Part shown: in pieces, positions 37,895-47,399 of the stretch
Numbering within the stretch: position 1 is the first letter of the stretch
How the letters are laid out: each line of letters opens with the position of its first letter
The notes under the pieces: generated by a model
Seen by the model: the letters and a program-made list of their open reading frames with translations, nothing else
Databases searched by the model: none
Told to the model about the DNA's origin: nothing
Source: Polycyclovorans sp.
GTDB lineage: Bacteria; Pseudomonadota; Gammaproteobacteria; Nevskiales; Nevskiaceae
Reading direction: 5' to 3'
NCBI GenBank assembly: GCA_002706265.1
Contig: PAKU01000038.1
Coordinates: 30,926 to 94,925 of the forward strand
DNA length: 64,000 nt
Program-made: the position numbers and the translations under genes

Positions 37895-38397
37895 GCACCG
37901 AACGCGCCGTGTTGGCCGGCGGCTGTTTCTGGGGCATGCAAGACCTGATTCGCAAGCTGCCCGGCGTCATCAAGACCCGGGTGGGCTACACCGGCGGCGA
38001 TGTGCCGGCGGCGACCTATCGTGACCATGGCAGCCACGCCGAGGCCATCGAGATTGTCTTTGATCCGTCCAGAACCGACTATCGCGCGTTGCTGGAATTC
38101 TTCTTCCAGATTCACGACCCGACCACGCCCAACCGCCAGGGCAACGACCGGGGCATGAGCTATCGCTCGGCCATCTATTACGTCAGCGATGCGCAGAAGG
38201 CCATCGCCGAAGACACCATCGCCGATGTCGAAGCCTCGGGCCTGTGGCCCGGCAAGGTGGTGACCGAACTGGTGCCGGCCGGCGATTTCTGGCTGGCCGA
38301 GCCCGAGCACCAGGACTACCTGGAACGCAATCCCGGCGGCTACACCTGCCATTTCGTCAGGCCGAACTGGGTGCTGCCGCGCCGGGGTGCACGCTGA
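37891..38397 (+). CDS. msrA: Peptide-methionine (S)-S-oxide reductase
   Basis: The 168-residue protein has the catalytic GGCFWGMQ motif near residue 11, the [24 protein letters not shown] block and [16 protein letters not shown], all MsrA signatures. It reduces methionine S-sulfoxide in the cytoplasm and complements MsrB. The adjacent ars operon on the other strand gives a stress-related neighbourhood, but no shared regulation is seen. Confidence 0.96.
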   Translation: MSTERAVLAGGCFWGMQDLIRKLPGVIKTRVGYTGGDVPAATYRDHGSHAEAIEIVFDPSRTDYRALLEFFFQIHDPTTPNRQGNDRGMSYRSAIYYVSDAQKAIAEDTIADVEASGLWPGKVVTELVPAGDFWLAEPEHQDYLERNPGGYTCHFVRPNWVLPRRGAR

Positions 38398-38484
38398 CGC
38401 GACGCATTGCCCGCTTCGTTCAGCCCGGCTGCCATGACCGTCGCGGCCGCACCCTTCAGCGACGGCACTGGACTTGCGCTCGTA

Positions 38485-38490
38485 TATAAT
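38485..38490 (+). promoter_or_regulatory. Candidate -10 box for the PepSY gene
   Basis: A perfect TATAAT lies 42 bases before the PepSY start in an otherwise GC-rich stretch. No convincing -35 hexamer is found 16-18 bases upstream, so confidence is limited. Confidence 0.4.
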
Positions 38491-38532
38491 TCTCGTTTGC
38501 ACCTTTATTGTCATTTCCACAAGGAGCACCTC

Positions 38533-38799
38533 ATGCTGAAGAAAACACTGTTGCTGAGCGCCGCCCTGCTGGCTCCGTCACTTGCCCTGGCCGATGCGGA
38601 CTGCACCGCCCATCCGAAGGCGGAATGGAAAAGCGAGGCCGAGGCGCGTGCCCACTGGGAAGCGCAGGGCTACACCATCAGCAAGTTCAAGGTCTCCGGC
38701 GACTGCTACGAGATCTATGGCTACACCGCCGACAAGAAAAAGGCAGAGATTTATTTCGACACCAAGACCCTTGAGGTTGTGAAGTCGGAAATCGAGTAA
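38533..38799 (+). CDS. Periplasmic PepSY-domain protein
   Basis: The 88-residue protein has a signal peptide (LKKTLLLSAALLAPSLALA) and one PepSY-like domain (WKSEAEARAHWEAQGYTISKFKV, then a strand region ending EIYFDTKTLEVVKSE). Two cysteines in the mature part could form a disulfide. A strong AAGGAG ribosome binding site lies seven bases upstream. Small PepSY proteins are often encoded beside b-type cytochromes, as here, and may take part in electron transfer or its control. Confidence 0.87.
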   Translation: MLKKTLLLSAALLAPSLALADADCTAHPKAEWKSEAEARAHWEAQGYTISKFKVSGDCYEIYGYTADKKKAEIYFDTKTLEVVKSEIE

Positions 38800-38805
38800 C
38801 GCCCC

Positions 38806-39387
38806 ATGGCCCTGCCGCCAGACACCCGCACGCTGGTCTGGACCGTCCCGATTCGTCTCGGTCATTGGTGTCTGGCGGCGCTGGTCGTGGTCAACCTGTT
38901 CTTCAACGACACGGGCGGCAAGGTGCATCGCTACATCGGCTACGCCGCCGCCGCAGTGGTTGCGCTGCGTCTGATCTACGGACTGGTGCATCGCCACGGG
39001 CCATCAGGCCTGCGCCCGCCCAGCCCCTCGGCGTGCCGGGCGCATCTGCGCGCCATGTGCAGCGGCTAGGTCGCACGTGCGGCGGGTCACAATCCGCTGG
39101 GCGCTGCGATGACCTTCGCCCTGTGGTCGCTGGTGCTGCTGCTGGCGCTGAGCGGTTGGGTCAGCCGCTGGGACCTGTTCTGGGGCGACGACTGGCCCAT
39201 CGTGATCCACGAAATACTGACGATCGTGCTGCAGGTCTGCATCGTGACGCACCTGCTGGGGGTGATCGCCAGCAGCCTGCTGGAGCGCCAGAACCTGGTG
39301 CGCGCCATGGTCGATGGCCGCAAGCAGGTCGATGAGGTCCCGGGCGGCGACGGGCCCGCGTCAGCCGCTGAGGTCACCCATAGATAA
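38806..39387 (+). pseudogene. Cytochrome b561-type membrane protein interrupted by one in-frame amber codon
   Basis: Codons 1-87 (38806-39066) and the rest (39070-39387) lie in the same frame and together make a complete b561-like protein of about 193 positions. A single TAG at 39067-39069 separates them. The four probable heme-ligand histidines are in IRLGHW, GKVHRYIG, VIHEIL and IVTHLL, two on each side of the stop. After the stop the frame continues as GHNPLGAAM, a typical family segment. An internal ATG at 39109 could start a separate C-terminal product. Confidence 0.8.
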
Positions 39388-39420
39388 GGTCGGCGCCGAG
39401 ACCTGATTCGGGCGGCTGAA

Positions 39421-39828
39421 TCAGGCGGCGAAGGCCGCGCGCACCGAGCCCAGGCCGTCGATCCGCGCCTCGAAGCGTTCGCCGGGGCGCACGGCGCACA
39501 TGGGCCCCAGCGCGCCGGACAGGACGATGTCCCCGGCCAGCATGCGCGGTACCGATACGGTGATCGCTGCCTGATCGGGCCCGCCCACCGTCAGGGCATG
39601 CACCGTGTCGCCGACGTGTTCGTCGATGTACTTGCGCGTGCCGGGGCCAACCGACTTCGACGACATGGTGGCGATGATCTCGCCGTAGGCCAGCGCCTGC
39701 ACGCGCGACACCGCCGCGGCCATGAGGATCGTCGCCTGGCCGCCGCAGGTGACCATATTGACGTTGCGACGGCCGGCGCCGATCTGCGCCTCGAGGTCGA
39801 CCGACGGCCTGCAGATTGGGCCATCCAT
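39421..39828 (-). pseudogene. In-frame chimera: acetaldehyde dehydrogenase fragment joined to a 2-keto-4-pentenoate hydratase C-terminus
   Basis: The 135-residue frame starts in the middle of an acylating acetaldehyde dehydrogenase (MhpF/BphJ type). It has [12 protein letters not shown] with the catalytic cysteine and [12 protein letters not shown], corresponding to about residues 105-205 of a 310-residue enzyme. It then passes into [13 protein letters not shown] and [11 protein letters not shown], the C-terminus of a meta-cleavage hydratase (MhpD/BphH type). Both parents are incomplete and no other pathway gene is nearby, so it is probably a decayed deletion remnant. Confidence 0.72.
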
Positions 39829-39859
39829 CGCCCATCGACCATCGGCCCTAACCGCGGGC

Positions 39860-40663
39860 TCAGAGGCGGTCGATCAACCCTATGCCCAGTTGGCGCATCT
39901 GCCGCTGTATCCACTGGGCCCGGCTTTGCACATAAGCCGAGGGTGAGGCCACGAGCAGCCTTTTCGGGCTGGGCAGAACGGCGGCCAGCAACGCTGCCTG
40001 GGCGTCGGTCAGTTGCGCTGCGGAATGGCCGAAATACTGCTGCGAGGCCGCCTCGACGCCGTACACCCCTTCACCGAATTCGGCGATGTTGAGATACACC
40101 TCCAGTACCCGCTGCTTGGGCCAGAGCACTTCGATGAGCAGGGTGTACCCGACCTCCAGCCCCTTGCGCAGCCAACTGCGACCCGACCACAGGAACAGAT
40201 TCTTCGCCACCTGCTGGCTGATGGTGCTGGCGCCGCGCAGGGTGCGCCCGCGCCGGTTGTGCTCGCGGGCGCGCTGAATGGCCGCCAGATCAAGGCCGAA
40301 GTGGTCGGCAAAGTGCTGGTCCTCTGCCGCAATCACCGCCAGCTTGGCCGAGGGCGCGATGTCATTCCACGGGACCCATGCGTGCCGCAACGCCGGCAGG
40401 TCGGGATTGGCCAAACGGTCGAGCTGATAGCCGACCATGAAGCTCGAGGTCCACGGTGGAATGACCCGCAGCATCAACACCGGCACGATCGTCAACGACA
40501 GCCCCAGCAGCAGCAGGCCCAGCAGCCCGCGACGCCAGTAGCGCTGCCACAGTGAACGCGGTTCGTCGGCATCGCGCGCCCGCGTGCGCGGTGCCCGGCG
40601 AGGGAGGGTGCGCCTTGGCGCTCGCGGGGTGTGGGGATCCAGCGTCGGCGGGATGCGTCGCAT
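39860..40663 (-). CDS. mtgA: Monofunctional peptidoglycan glycosyltransferase
   Basis: The 267-residue protein has one N-terminal transmembrane helix and a GT51 domain. Active-site blocks are [17 protein letters not shown] (catalytic Glu), [22 protein letters not shown] and [25 protein letters not shown]. There is no transpeptidase domain. It polymerises lipid II into glycan strands at the inner membrane surface. The ATG at 40663 is preferred; a basic, Arg-rich cytoplasmic stretch precedes the helix. Confidence 0.93.
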   Translation of the reverse strand: MRRIPPTLDPHTPRAPRRTLPRRAPRTRARDADEPRSLWQRYWRRGLLGLLLLGLSLTIVPVLMLRVIPPWTSSFMVGYQLDRLANPDLPALRHAWVPWNDIAPSAKLAVIAAEDQHFADHFGLDLAAIQRAREHNRRGRTLRGASTISQQVAKNLFLWSGRSWLRKGLEVGYTLLIEVLWPKQRVLEVYLNIAEFGEGVYGVEAASQQYFGHSAAQLTDAQAALLAAVLPSPKRLLVASPSAYVQSRAQWIQRQMRQLGIGLIDRL

Positions 40664-40817
40664 GCCCCATTGTGAGCAGGAAGCACCTTGCTGGCCAATG
40701 ACCCATCGGACCAGGGGTCGCGGGCGCGTGCCGGTCGGCCGCTTCGCCGCCGTCGGCAAGGGCGCGGATGGGCTCCAGAAGTCTATACAACGGTTATAAC
40801 GATGATTAAAAAAAGTA

Positions 40818-40836
40818 TTTCACGTTATATGTGAAA
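40818..40836. promoter_or_regulatory. AT-rich inverted repeat upstream of the sulfate locus
   Basis: TTTCAC (40818-40823) and GTGAAA (40831-40836) flank GTTATAT, making a 19-base dyad in an AT-rich island (about 40790-40840) 38 bases before the YezD-type gene. The stretch also contains TTATAAC at 40794-40800. It is a candidate binding site for a sulfur regulator such as CysB. The regulator is inference. Confidence 0.45.
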
Positions 40837-40874
40837 GCCCCTAGCATGCCGCCATCGCATCAGGAACCGTTCAC

Positions 40875-41045
40875 ATGTCCGAGCCCACGCCCTCCGCTGA
40901 CCACGCTTCCGCGCTCACACCGGCGCTGAATGCCCAGCTCTCTGCCGCGCTCGCAGGCCTGCGTTTTGGCTCCGTTGAGATCACCGTTCACGACGGCCGC
41001 ATCGTACAGATCGAGCGCCGCGAGAAGGTCCGGCTGAATGGGTGA
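40875..41045 (+). CDS. YezD-family (DUF2292) micro-protein
   Basis: The 56-residue product ends in a beta-rich segment, LRFGSVEITVHDGRIVQIERREKVRL, shown here in two parts of the same block, which is the DUF2292/YezD pattern. The first 30 residues are Ala/Ser/Thr/Pro-rich. Proteins of this type are commonly encoded beside sulfate-assimilation genes, as here, but their function is not known. The gene lies just upstream of the anion porin and shares the AT-rich promoter region. Confidence 0.72.
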   Translation: MSEPTPSADHASALTPALNAQLSAALAGLRFGSVEITVHDGRIVQIERREKVRLNG

Positions 41046-41074
41046 GCCATACGCTCGGCCATTCTTATATAACC

Positions 41075-41094
41075 ATCAGAACTATTGATCTGAT
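41075..41094. promoter_or_regulatory. Second AT-rich inverted repeat, upstream of the porin gene
   Basis: ATCAGA (41075-41080) and TCTGAT (41089-41094) flank eight bases in a second AT-rich stretch (41061-41102) that also contains TTATATAAC at 41066-41074. It lies about 60 bases before the porin ATG. Together with the repeat at 40818-40836 it suggests two regulated promoters for this locus. Confidence 0.42.
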
Positions 41095-41155
41095 CATTTA
41101 ACCAGAAGCGCCCACCGGAACGCCGGCGTCGCGGAACCATCACCAAGGGAACCTC

Positions 41156-42481
41156 ATGTCATTTTTCACGCCACGCGCCATTGCGCTGGCGATCGGCACC
41201 GTGCTGCCGCTCGCCGTTGTTGCCCAAGCTGCGGCCAACCCGAACCTGGACGCCCAGGTTCAGCAGTTGGACCAGAAAATCCGCATCCTCGAACGCAAGT
41301 TGGAGCTCGAGAAGGAGGCGGCTGCCAAAGCGGCGCCCGCCGCCGCCGGCCCCACGATCAAGGCCGATGGCAAAGGCCTGTCGATCAGTTCGCCCGATTT
41401 CAGTTTTCAGTTCAGAGCGCTGATCCAGGCGGATGGCCGCTGGTTCATTGACGACAGCGTGCCTACCGCAGGCGCCGATACCTTCTTGTTCCGCCGCGTG
41501 CGCCCGACGTTCTCGGGCACCGTGGGCAAGCTGGTCAGCTACCGCATCACGCCGGAGTTTGCCGGCGGTGACGCCACGCTGATCGATGCCTACGTTGACC
41601 TGAATCTGTCGCCGGCGGTCACGGTACGCGCCGGCAAGGTCAAGGGTCCGGTGGGTCTGGAGCGCCTGCAGTCGGGCTCGGCCCTCCACTTCATCGAGCG
41701 CGGCCTGCCCACCGAGCTGGCGCCCAATCGCGACATTGGGGTGCAGGTGCAGGGCAACATCGGCGGCTCGCCGCTGCAGTATGTGCTGGGGGTGTACAAC
41801 GGCACCCGAGACGGCACCTCTGCCCCCGATGCGGGCGATGACGATGGCCGCAAGGAAGTGGCGCTGCGTCTGTTCTACGCACCCAACGACAACGTCGGGT
41901 TCGGCATCGCCGGGACCCACGGCAGCCGCAATGGCGCCGGTGTTGCGCCGCGCAACTATTCCACGGTGGACCGCCGTTCGGGTGCCAGCTTCGCGTCCGG
42001 CACCACCGCCACCGGAGATGCCACCCGCATTTCGCCGCAGGGTTACGTCTATGCCGGCCCGTTTGGCGTGCTGGCCGAGTACATCGCGTCGACCCAGGAG
42101 CTCACCAACGGCGCCACGACCGATGACGTGACCCACAGCGCCTGGCAGGTGGTCACCAGCCTGGTGTTGACCGGGGAGGACGCCAGCTACAAGGGGGTCA
42201 CGCCGGCGCGGGCCTTTACCCCCGGGGGTGCGGGCTGGGGCGCGCTGGAGCTGGTCGCCCGCTACGGCAGCCTCGAACTCGACAGCGACACGGCCACGCT
42301 CGGCTTCGCGACGGCCACGGGCGTCGAGTCCATCGACAACCTCGGCATCGGCCTCAACTGGCACCTGACCCGCAACGTCAAGGTCGCCCTCAACTACAAC
42401 CAGACCGACTTCTCCAACTTCAGCGGTCCGGACCGCGAGAAAGAGAAATCCATCTTCACCCGCCTGCAGCTGGCGTTTTAA
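41156..42481 (+). CDS. OprP/OprO-type anion-selective outer-membrane porin
   Basis: The 441-residue protein has a signal peptide (ending AQAAA), then a coiled-coil-like stretch at about residues 30-60 (heptads with Leu and charged residues, [20 protein letters not shown]). A beta-barrel follows, ending in the terminal phenylalanine LQLAF. The first barrel strands ([26 protein letters not shown]) match the phosphate-selective porin family. Its position before sulfate-binding protein and cys transporter genes suggests that it admits sulfate or related oxyanions. That selectivity is inference. Confidence 0.86.
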   Translation: MSFFTPRAIALAIGTVLPLAVVAQAAANPNLDAQVQQLDQKIRILERKLELEKEAAAKAAPAAAGPTIKADGKGLSISSPDFSFQFRALIQADGRWFIDDSVPTAGADTFLFRRVRPTFSGTVGKLVSYRITPEFAGGDATLIDAYVDLNLSPAVTVRAGKVKGPVGLERLQSGSALHFIERGLPTELAPNRDIGVQVQGNIGGSPLQYVLGVYNGTRDGTSAPDAGDDDGRKEVALRLFYAPNDNVGFGIAGTHGSRNGAGVAPRNYSTVDRRSGASFASGTTATGDATRISPQGYVYAGPFGVLAEYIASTQELTNGATTDDVTHSAWQVVTSLVLTGEDASYKGVTPARAFTPGGAGWGALELVARYGSLELDSDTATLGFATATGVESIDNLGIGLNWHLTRNVKVALNYNQTDFSNFSGPDREKEKSIFTRLQLAF

Positions 42482-42513
42482 CCCACTCACCCCCGAATCA
42501 AAGGAACCTGAAC

Positions 42514-43506
42514 ATGAAACTGAAAGCCCTACTGGCCGCCGCATTGCTGCCGTTCGCAGCCCAGGCCGCCGACATTGAATTGCTCAATGTCAGTTATGAC
42601 CCCACCCGCGAGCTCTACGCCGAGTTCAACCCCCTGTTCGCGGCCCACTGGAAGGCCAAGACCGGCGACACCGTGACCATTCAGCAATCGCACGGTGGCG
42701 CCGGCAAGCAGGCGCGTGCCGTGGTCGACGGCCTCGCCGCCGATGTGGTGACCCTGGCGCTGGCCTACGACATCGACGCCATCTCTGAACTGACCGGCAA
42801 GCTGCCGGCCAACTGGCAATCGCGGTTGCCGAACAACAGCGCGCCCTACACCTCGACCATCGTGTTTCTGGTGCGCAAGGGCAACCCGAAAGGCATCAAG
42901 GACTGGAACGACCTCGCCAAGTCGGGCGTCAGCGTCATCACCCCCAACCCCAAGACCTCGGGCGGCGCACGCTGGAACTATCTGGCGGCGTATGGCTACG
43001 CACTGAAGCAACACAACGGTGACGATGCCAAGGCCCGCTCGTTCGTTGGCAAGATCTACAAGAACGTCCCGGTGCTGGACACCGGCGCCCGTGGCTCGAC
43101 CACCACGTTCGTGCAGCGTGGCATTGGTGACGTGCTCATCTCTTGGGAGAACGAAGCGTTTCTGGCCGTGAACGAACTCGGCCCGGACCAGTTCGAGATC
43201 GTGGTGCCGTCGCTGTCGATCCTCGCCGAACCGCCGGTGACCGTGGTCGATGGCAACGCCAAGCGCAAGAACGCGATCCCGGTGGCCACCGCGTATCTCG
43301 AGTACCTGTACACGCCTGCGGGTCAGAAGCTGGCGGCCAAGCATTACTACCGCCCTTATCTGCCCCAGCATGCCGATCCCAAAGACCTGGCGCGCTTCCC
43401 CAAGCTGAACCTGATCACCGTGGATGAAGTGTTCGGCGGCTGGCAGAAGGCGCAGAAAACGCACTTCGGCGATGGCGGCGTGTTCGATCAGATCTACCAG
43501 CCGTAA
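42514..43506 (+). CDS. sbp: Sulfate-binding periplasmic protein (first copy)
   Basis: The 330-residue protein has a signal peptide of about 18 residues (cleavage after AQA) and the Sbp/CysP features [53 protein letters not shown] and the ligand region [23 protein letters not shown]. It delivers sulfate or thiosulfate to CysTWA. A strong stem-loop follows its stop. A second, related binding protein is encoded 1.1 kb further on. Confidence 0.93.
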   Translation: MKLKALLAAALLPFAAQAADIELLNVSYDPTRELYAEFNPLFAAHWKAKTGDTVTIQQSHGGAGKQARAVVDGLAADVVTLALAYDIDAISELTGKLPANWQSRLPNNSAPYTSTIVFLVRKGNPKGIKDWNDLAKSGVSVITPNPKTSGGARWNYLAAYGYALKQHNGDDAKARSFVGKIYKNVPVLDTGARGSTTTFVQRGIGDVLISWENEAFLAVNELGPDQFEIVVPSLSILAEPPVTVVDGNAKRKNAIPVATAYLEYLYTPAGQKLAAKHYYRPYLPQHADPKDLARFPKLNLITVDEVFGGWQKAQKTHFGDGGVFDQIYQP

Positions 43507-43558
43507 GCGTACCCACCGCGTTTGGTTTCAAAGCGCTCCTCCAGTGTGGTTACGGGTT

Positions 43559-43590
43559 GGCAGGCCCGGACGGTTCCGGGCCTGCCCTTT
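43559..43590 (+). terminator. Strong stem-loop after the first sulfate-binding gene
   Basis: GGCAGGCCCGGA (43559-43570) pairs perfectly with TCCGGGCCTGCC (43575-43586) around a CGGT tetraloop, followed by CTTT. The T tract is short, so it may be a partial terminator or an mRNA-stabilising hairpin. Either would leave the porin and first binding protein more abundant than the downstream genes. Confidence 0.65.
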
Positions 43591-43700
43591 CTGAACCCCT
43601 TTCAGCCATGTGCTGAGCGTGCAGCACCGCGCCTTGTGGCGAACGCTCAGCAGATGGCGACCTTGATCCTCGCCCCCTCCCATTCATAAAGGTTGCACTC

Positions 43701-43916
43701 ATGTCGATCAGTGGCATCAACACGCGAAATCAGTTCAAGGGCTCCGTCGTCTCCATCCGCGTGGGAGATGTGGTCTCCGAAGTGGAGATTGAAACCCCCG
43801 CCGGCATCGTCAGCGCCGTCGTCACCACGCAGTCGGTGGAGCGGCTGGGCCTGAAGGTGGGCGACGAGGCGCTGGCCCTGTTCAAGGCCACCGAAGTGCT
43901 GGTCGCCAAGCTCTGA
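43701..43916 (+). CDS. Mop/TOBE-domain oxyanion-binding protein (molbindin-like)
   Basis: The 71-residue protein is a single TOBE/Mop domain: ISGINTRNQFKGSVVSIRVGDVVSEVEIETPAG, seen in two consecutive blocks, then SVERLGLKVGDEALALFKATEVLVAKL. Stand-alone Mop proteins bind molybdate or tungstate between subunits. In this sulfate locus it may buffer molybdate that enters by the same transporter, or bind sulfate. This is not known. Confidence 0.86.
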   Translation: MSISGINTRNQFKGSVVSIRVGDVVSEVEIETPAGIVSAVVTTQSVERLGLKVGDEALALFKATEVLVAKL

Positions 43917-43947
43917 CACGCGCCCGCTCAACCCGTCGACGCCCACC

Positions 43948-44571
43948 ATGTGCCTGATCGTTTACAAGCCCGCAGGGGTGGCCATTGCGCCCGACCTGCT
44001 GGAAGCCGCCCTGTCATTGAATGACGAGGGGTTTGGCGTCATGGGCTTCCAGCCGGACAACAGCCTGCTGCTCAAGCGCTCGGCGCTCATCAGCCTGGAC
44101 AACCTGCTGCGCTTCGAGCGCGAGCACCGCGATGCCGAGTACGTGCTGCACCTGCGCAAGCGCACCAAGGGCGACAGCGGCGAGCACAACACGCACCCGT
44201 TCAAGATCACCCGCACGCTGTACCTGATGCACAACGGCACGATCAAGGTACCCATCCGGGTGGCGGGGCGTTCCGACTCCTGGCATCTGGCGCAGGACAT
44301 TCTTCGGCCGCTCGCCCAGCGCCGCCCCGGCGTGCTGCTCGACAACGCCTTCATCCGCCTGGTGGAAATGGCGCTGACGCCCGAAAACAAACTGGTGCTC
44401 ATGGACTACGCCGAGCGCCGCATCGTGATTCTCAACCAACACCACGGCGCCGAATTCGAAGGGCTGTGGATCAGCAATACCCGCTGGATCGACAGCCGCA
44501 TCCTGCCGCTCGGCGTCACCCCGCAGCGCCAGGAACGCAGTCACTCACCCGCACACCTCACCTTCATCTGA
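43948..44571 (+). CDS. Class II glutamine-amidotransferase-like (Ntn hydrolase) protein
   Basis: The 207-residue protein starts MCLIVYKPAG, so removal of Met would expose a cysteine nucleophile, as in class II glutamine amidotransferases. It also has HLRKRTKGDSGEHNTHPF and YLMHNGTI, matching the substrate-binding arginine and HNG motif of that fold. No synthase domain is attached. Why it is encoded inside a sulfate-transport operon, between Mop and the second binding protein, is unclear. Confidence 0.74.
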   Translation: MCLIVYKPAGVAIAPDLLEAALSLNDEGFGVMGFQPDNSLLLKRSALISLDNLLRFEREHRDAEYVLHLRKRTKGDSGEHNTHPFKITRTLYLMHNGTIKVPIRVAGRSDSWHLAQDILRPLAQRRPGVLLDNAFIRLVEMALTPENKLVLMDYAERRIVILNQHHGAEFEGLWISNTRWIDSRILPLGVTPQRQERSHSPAHLTFI

Positions 44572-44588
44572 CCCGCAAAGAGCCCACC

Positions 44589-45593
44589 ATGAAACGACTG
44601 TCCCTGCTGATCGCCGCGCTTGCCGTGCCGCTTCTGGCCAGCGCAGAAGCCCCCAACAGCCTGCTCAATGTCTCTTACGACGTTTCGCGCGGCTTCTATC
44701 AGTCCTACAACCCGGTGTTCGTGCAGCACTACGAGGCGCAAACCGGGCAGAAGGTCACCATCAACCAGTCGCACGGCGGCTCGGGCAAGCAGGCCCGCGC
44801 GGTGGTGGAGGGCCTCGAGGCCGATGTGGTCACCATGAACAGCGGGCTGGACATCGACATCATCGCCACCCAGGCCAAGGGCAAGGTCGCTGCCGACTGG
44901 CGCAGTGCGTTCCCGCAGGGCGCCGCGCCGTCGTGGAGCACCACCCTGTTCATCGTGCGCAAGGGCAATCCCAAGGGCATCAACGACTGGCCCGACCTGA
45001 CGCGCAAGGGCGTTTCGGTGGTGATTCCCAACCCCAAAACCTCGGGCAACGGTCGCTACAGCTACCTTGCGGCCTGGCTCTATGGCCTGAGCCAGCCCAA
45101 CGGCAGCGAAGCGACGGCCAAGGCCTTCGTCGGCAAGCTGTTCAACAACGTGCCGATCCTCGATGGCGGCGGTCGCGGCGCCACCACCTCGTTCGCACAA
45201 CGGGCGGTGGGCGACGTGCTGCTCACCTTTGAAAGCGAGGTGAACCTGATTCTTCAGGAGTTCGGTGAAGACAAGTTCGAGGTGGTGGTGCCCAGTGTCA
45301 GCATTCGCGCCGCCAACCCCGTGGTGGTGGTCGAGGACGTGACCGCCAAGCGCGGCACCGCCGAACTGGCCAAGGCCTATCTCGGTTATCTCTACTCCGA
45401 CGCAGGCCAAGACCTGTACGTCAAAAGCCATCTGCGCCCCTCGGTGCCGAGCGCCTGGGAACGCCATAAGGGCAAGTTTGCCGATTTGAAAACGCTGGAT
45501 GCCGAGAAGGCCCTCGGGGCCACCTGGCTGGAAATTTTTGAGGCGCACTTCAAAGACGGCGGTCACTTCGACCAACTCGCCATCAACCAATAA
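44589..45593 (+). CDS. sbp: Sulfate-binding periplasmic protein (second copy)
   Basis: The 334-residue protein has a signal peptide (KRLSLLIAALAVPLLASA) and the same Sbp blocks as the first copy: [36 protein letters not shown] and NPKTSGNGRYSYLAAWLYGL. The two copies differ throughout, so they are old paralogues. It stands directly before cysT, with 14 bases between, and is therefore the more likely dedicated partner of the CysTWA transporter. Confidence 0.94.
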   Translation: MKRLSLLIAALAVPLLASAEAPNSLLNVSYDVSRGFYQSYNPVFVQHYEAQTGQKVTINQSHGGSGKQARAVVEGLEADVVTMNSGLDIDIIATQAKGKVAADWRSAFPQGAAPSWSTTLFIVRKGNPKGINDWPDLTRKGVSVVIPNPKTSGNGRYSYLAAWLYGLSQPNGSEATAKAFVGKLFNNVPILDGGGRGATTSFAQRAVGDVLLTFESEVNLILQEFGEDKFEVVVPSVSIRAANPVVVVEDVTAKRGTAELAKAYLGYLYSDAGQDLYVKSHLRPSVPSAWERHKGKFADLKTLDAEKALGATWLEIFEAHFKDGGHFDQLAINQ

Positions 45594-45607
45594 GGTCGCG
45601 CCCCAAC

Positions 45608-46465
45608 ATGACGCCCCTCCTCGCCACCGGCACGCGCCGGCGCATCCGCAAATCGGCCATCCCGGGCTTCGGCCTGACGATGGGCTTTACCCTCGTCTAT
45701 CTGTCACTCATCGTGCTGATTCCGCTGTCGGCGGTGTTCTTCAAGACGGCTGATCTTGGCCTCGACGGATTTTGGGAAATCATCACCCGCACCCGGGTGC
45801 TCAACGCGCTGAAGCTGAGCTTTGGCACCGCGCTCATTGCCGCCAGCATCAACGCCATATTTGGGGTGCTGGTGGCCTGGGTGTTCGTGCGCTACACCTT
45901 CCCCGGCAAGCGGCTGCTCGATGCCTTTATCGACCTGCCGTTCGCGCTGCCCACCGCGGTGGCCGGCATTGCACTGACCGCCCTCTATGCCGGCAACGGC
46001 TGGGTTGGGCAATACCTGGAGCCGCTGGGCCTCAAGGTCGCGTTTACGCCGGTGGGCATCGTGGTGGCGTTGACCTTCGTGGGTCTGCCCTTTGTGGTGC
46101 GCACCGTGCAGCCGGTACTCGAAGACGCCGAGGCGGCGCTGGAAGAGGCCGCCGCCTCACTGGGCGCCAACCGGTGGCAGACCATCGCCCGGGTCATCTT
46201 TCCGGCCGTGGTGCCGTCCATCCTGACCGGCTTTGCGCTGGCATTCGCGCGCGGGGTGGGCGAGTACGGCTCGGTGATTTTCATTGCCGGCAACCTGCCC
46301 AACGTGAGCGAAATTGCCCCGCTGCTGATCGTGATTCGGCTGGAGGAGTTCGACTACGCCGGGGCGACCGCCATTGCCGCGGCCATGCTGATCGTGTCGT
46401 TCACCATGTTGCTGGTCATCAACGGACTGCAGGTGTGGTCCCGCAAACGGAGTGAAAAGCTGTGA
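45608..46465 (+). CDS. cysT: Sulfate/thiosulfate ABC transporter permease CysT
   Basis: The 285-residue membrane protein has six predicted helices. The ABC-coupling loop is [44 protein letters not shown], seen in consecutive blocks. The segment [15 protein letters not shown] is typical of CysT (also called CysU). It pairs with CysW in the inner membrane. The cysW start overlaps its stop by four bases. Confidence 0.95.
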   Translation: MTPLLATGTRRRIRKSAIPGFGLTMGFTLVYLSLIVLIPLSAVFFKTADLGLDGFWEIITRTRVLNALKLSFGTALIAASINAIFGVLVAWVFVRYTFPGKRLLDAFIDLPFALPTAVAGIALTALYAGNGWVGQYLEPLGLKVAFTPVGIVVALTFVGLPFVVRTVQPVLEDAEAALEEAAASLGANRWQTIARVIFPAVVPSILTGFALAFARGVGEYGSVIFIAGNLPNVSEIAPLLIVIRLEEFDYAGATAIAAAMLIVSFTMLLVINGLQVWSRKRSEKL

Positions 46466-47379
46466 GCGCCCAGGACCATTCACTGCGAGACCCGCCTGAC
46501 CTGCCCCGGCCCTTCCGGCCTTCGGGCCCGCTGATGCAGCGCAACTCGGCCATCACCGAACGCCGTTGGGTGCAATGGACGCTGATCGCGACGGCGGTGG
46601 TCTTTTTGCTGTTCTTCCTGTTTCTGCCGCTGGTCGCGGTCTTTGCCGAGGCCTTCCGTAATGGCGTCAGCACCTACCTCATCGCATTGCAGGAGCCGGA
46701 CGCACGCTCGGCGCTGAACTTAACGCTCATCACCGCCGCCATCGCCGTACCGCTGAACCTGGTGTTTGGCGTCTGCGCGGCCTGGGCCATCACCAAGTTC
46801 GATTTCAGGGGCAAGAGCCTGCTGATCTCGCTGATCGACCTGCCATTTTCGGTGTCACCGGTGGTGGCGGGTCTGGTCTATGTGCTGGTGTTCGGGGCGC
46901 AGGGGTGGCTCGGCCCGTGGCTGCTGGAACACGACATCAAGATTGTCTTCGCCGTGCCCGGCATCGTGCTGGCGACGATTTTCGTCACCTTCCCGTTCAT
47001 TGCCCGCGAGCTGATTCCGCTGATGCAGGCGCAGGGCACCGATGACGAACAGGCGGCAGTGTCGTTGGGCGCCTCGGGCTGGAAAACCTTCTGGCGCGTC
47101 ACCCTGCCCAACATTAAATGGGGGCTGCTCTACGGCGTGCTCCTGTGCAACGCGCGGGCCTTTGGCGAGTTCGGCGCGGTGAGCGTGGTCTCGGGTCACA
47201 TACGCGGCATGACCAACACGCTGCCGTTGCACATCGAGATTCTTTACAACGAATACGCCTTTGCCGCCGCCTTTGCCGTGGCCTCGCTGCTGGCCAGCCT
47301 GGCGCTGGTGACGCTGGCCGCCAAATCCTTTCTTGAGTGGCGGTACGGCGATGAATTGGCCGCCGGCCGCAGACACTGA
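46462..47379 (+). CDS. cysW: Sulfate/thiosulfate ABC transporter permease CysW
   Basis: The 305-residue permease starts at GTG 46462, overlapping the cysT stop. A 40-residue hydrophilic N-terminus precedes six helices. The block [20 protein letters not shown] and the coupling loop [28 protein letters not shown] identify CysW, and [17 protein letters not shown] follows. It forms the channel with CysT. Confidence 0.95.
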   Translation: MSAQDHSLRDPPDLPRPFRPSGPLMQRNSAITERRWVQWTLIATAVVFLLFFLFLPLVAVFAEAFRNGVSTYLIALQEPDARSALNLTLITAAIAVPLNLVFGVCAAWAITKFDFRGKSLLISLIDLPFSVSPVVAGLVYVLVFGAQGWLGPWLLEHDIKIVFAVPGIVLATIFVTFPFIARELIPLMQAQGTDDEQAAVSLGASGWKTFWRVTLPNIKWGLLYGVLLCNARAFGEFGAVSVVSGHIRGMTNTLPLHIEILYNEYAFAAAFAVASLLASLALVTLAAKSFLEWRYGDELAAGRRH

Positions 47380-47399
47380 CCCCCATTCGGAGCATCCCC

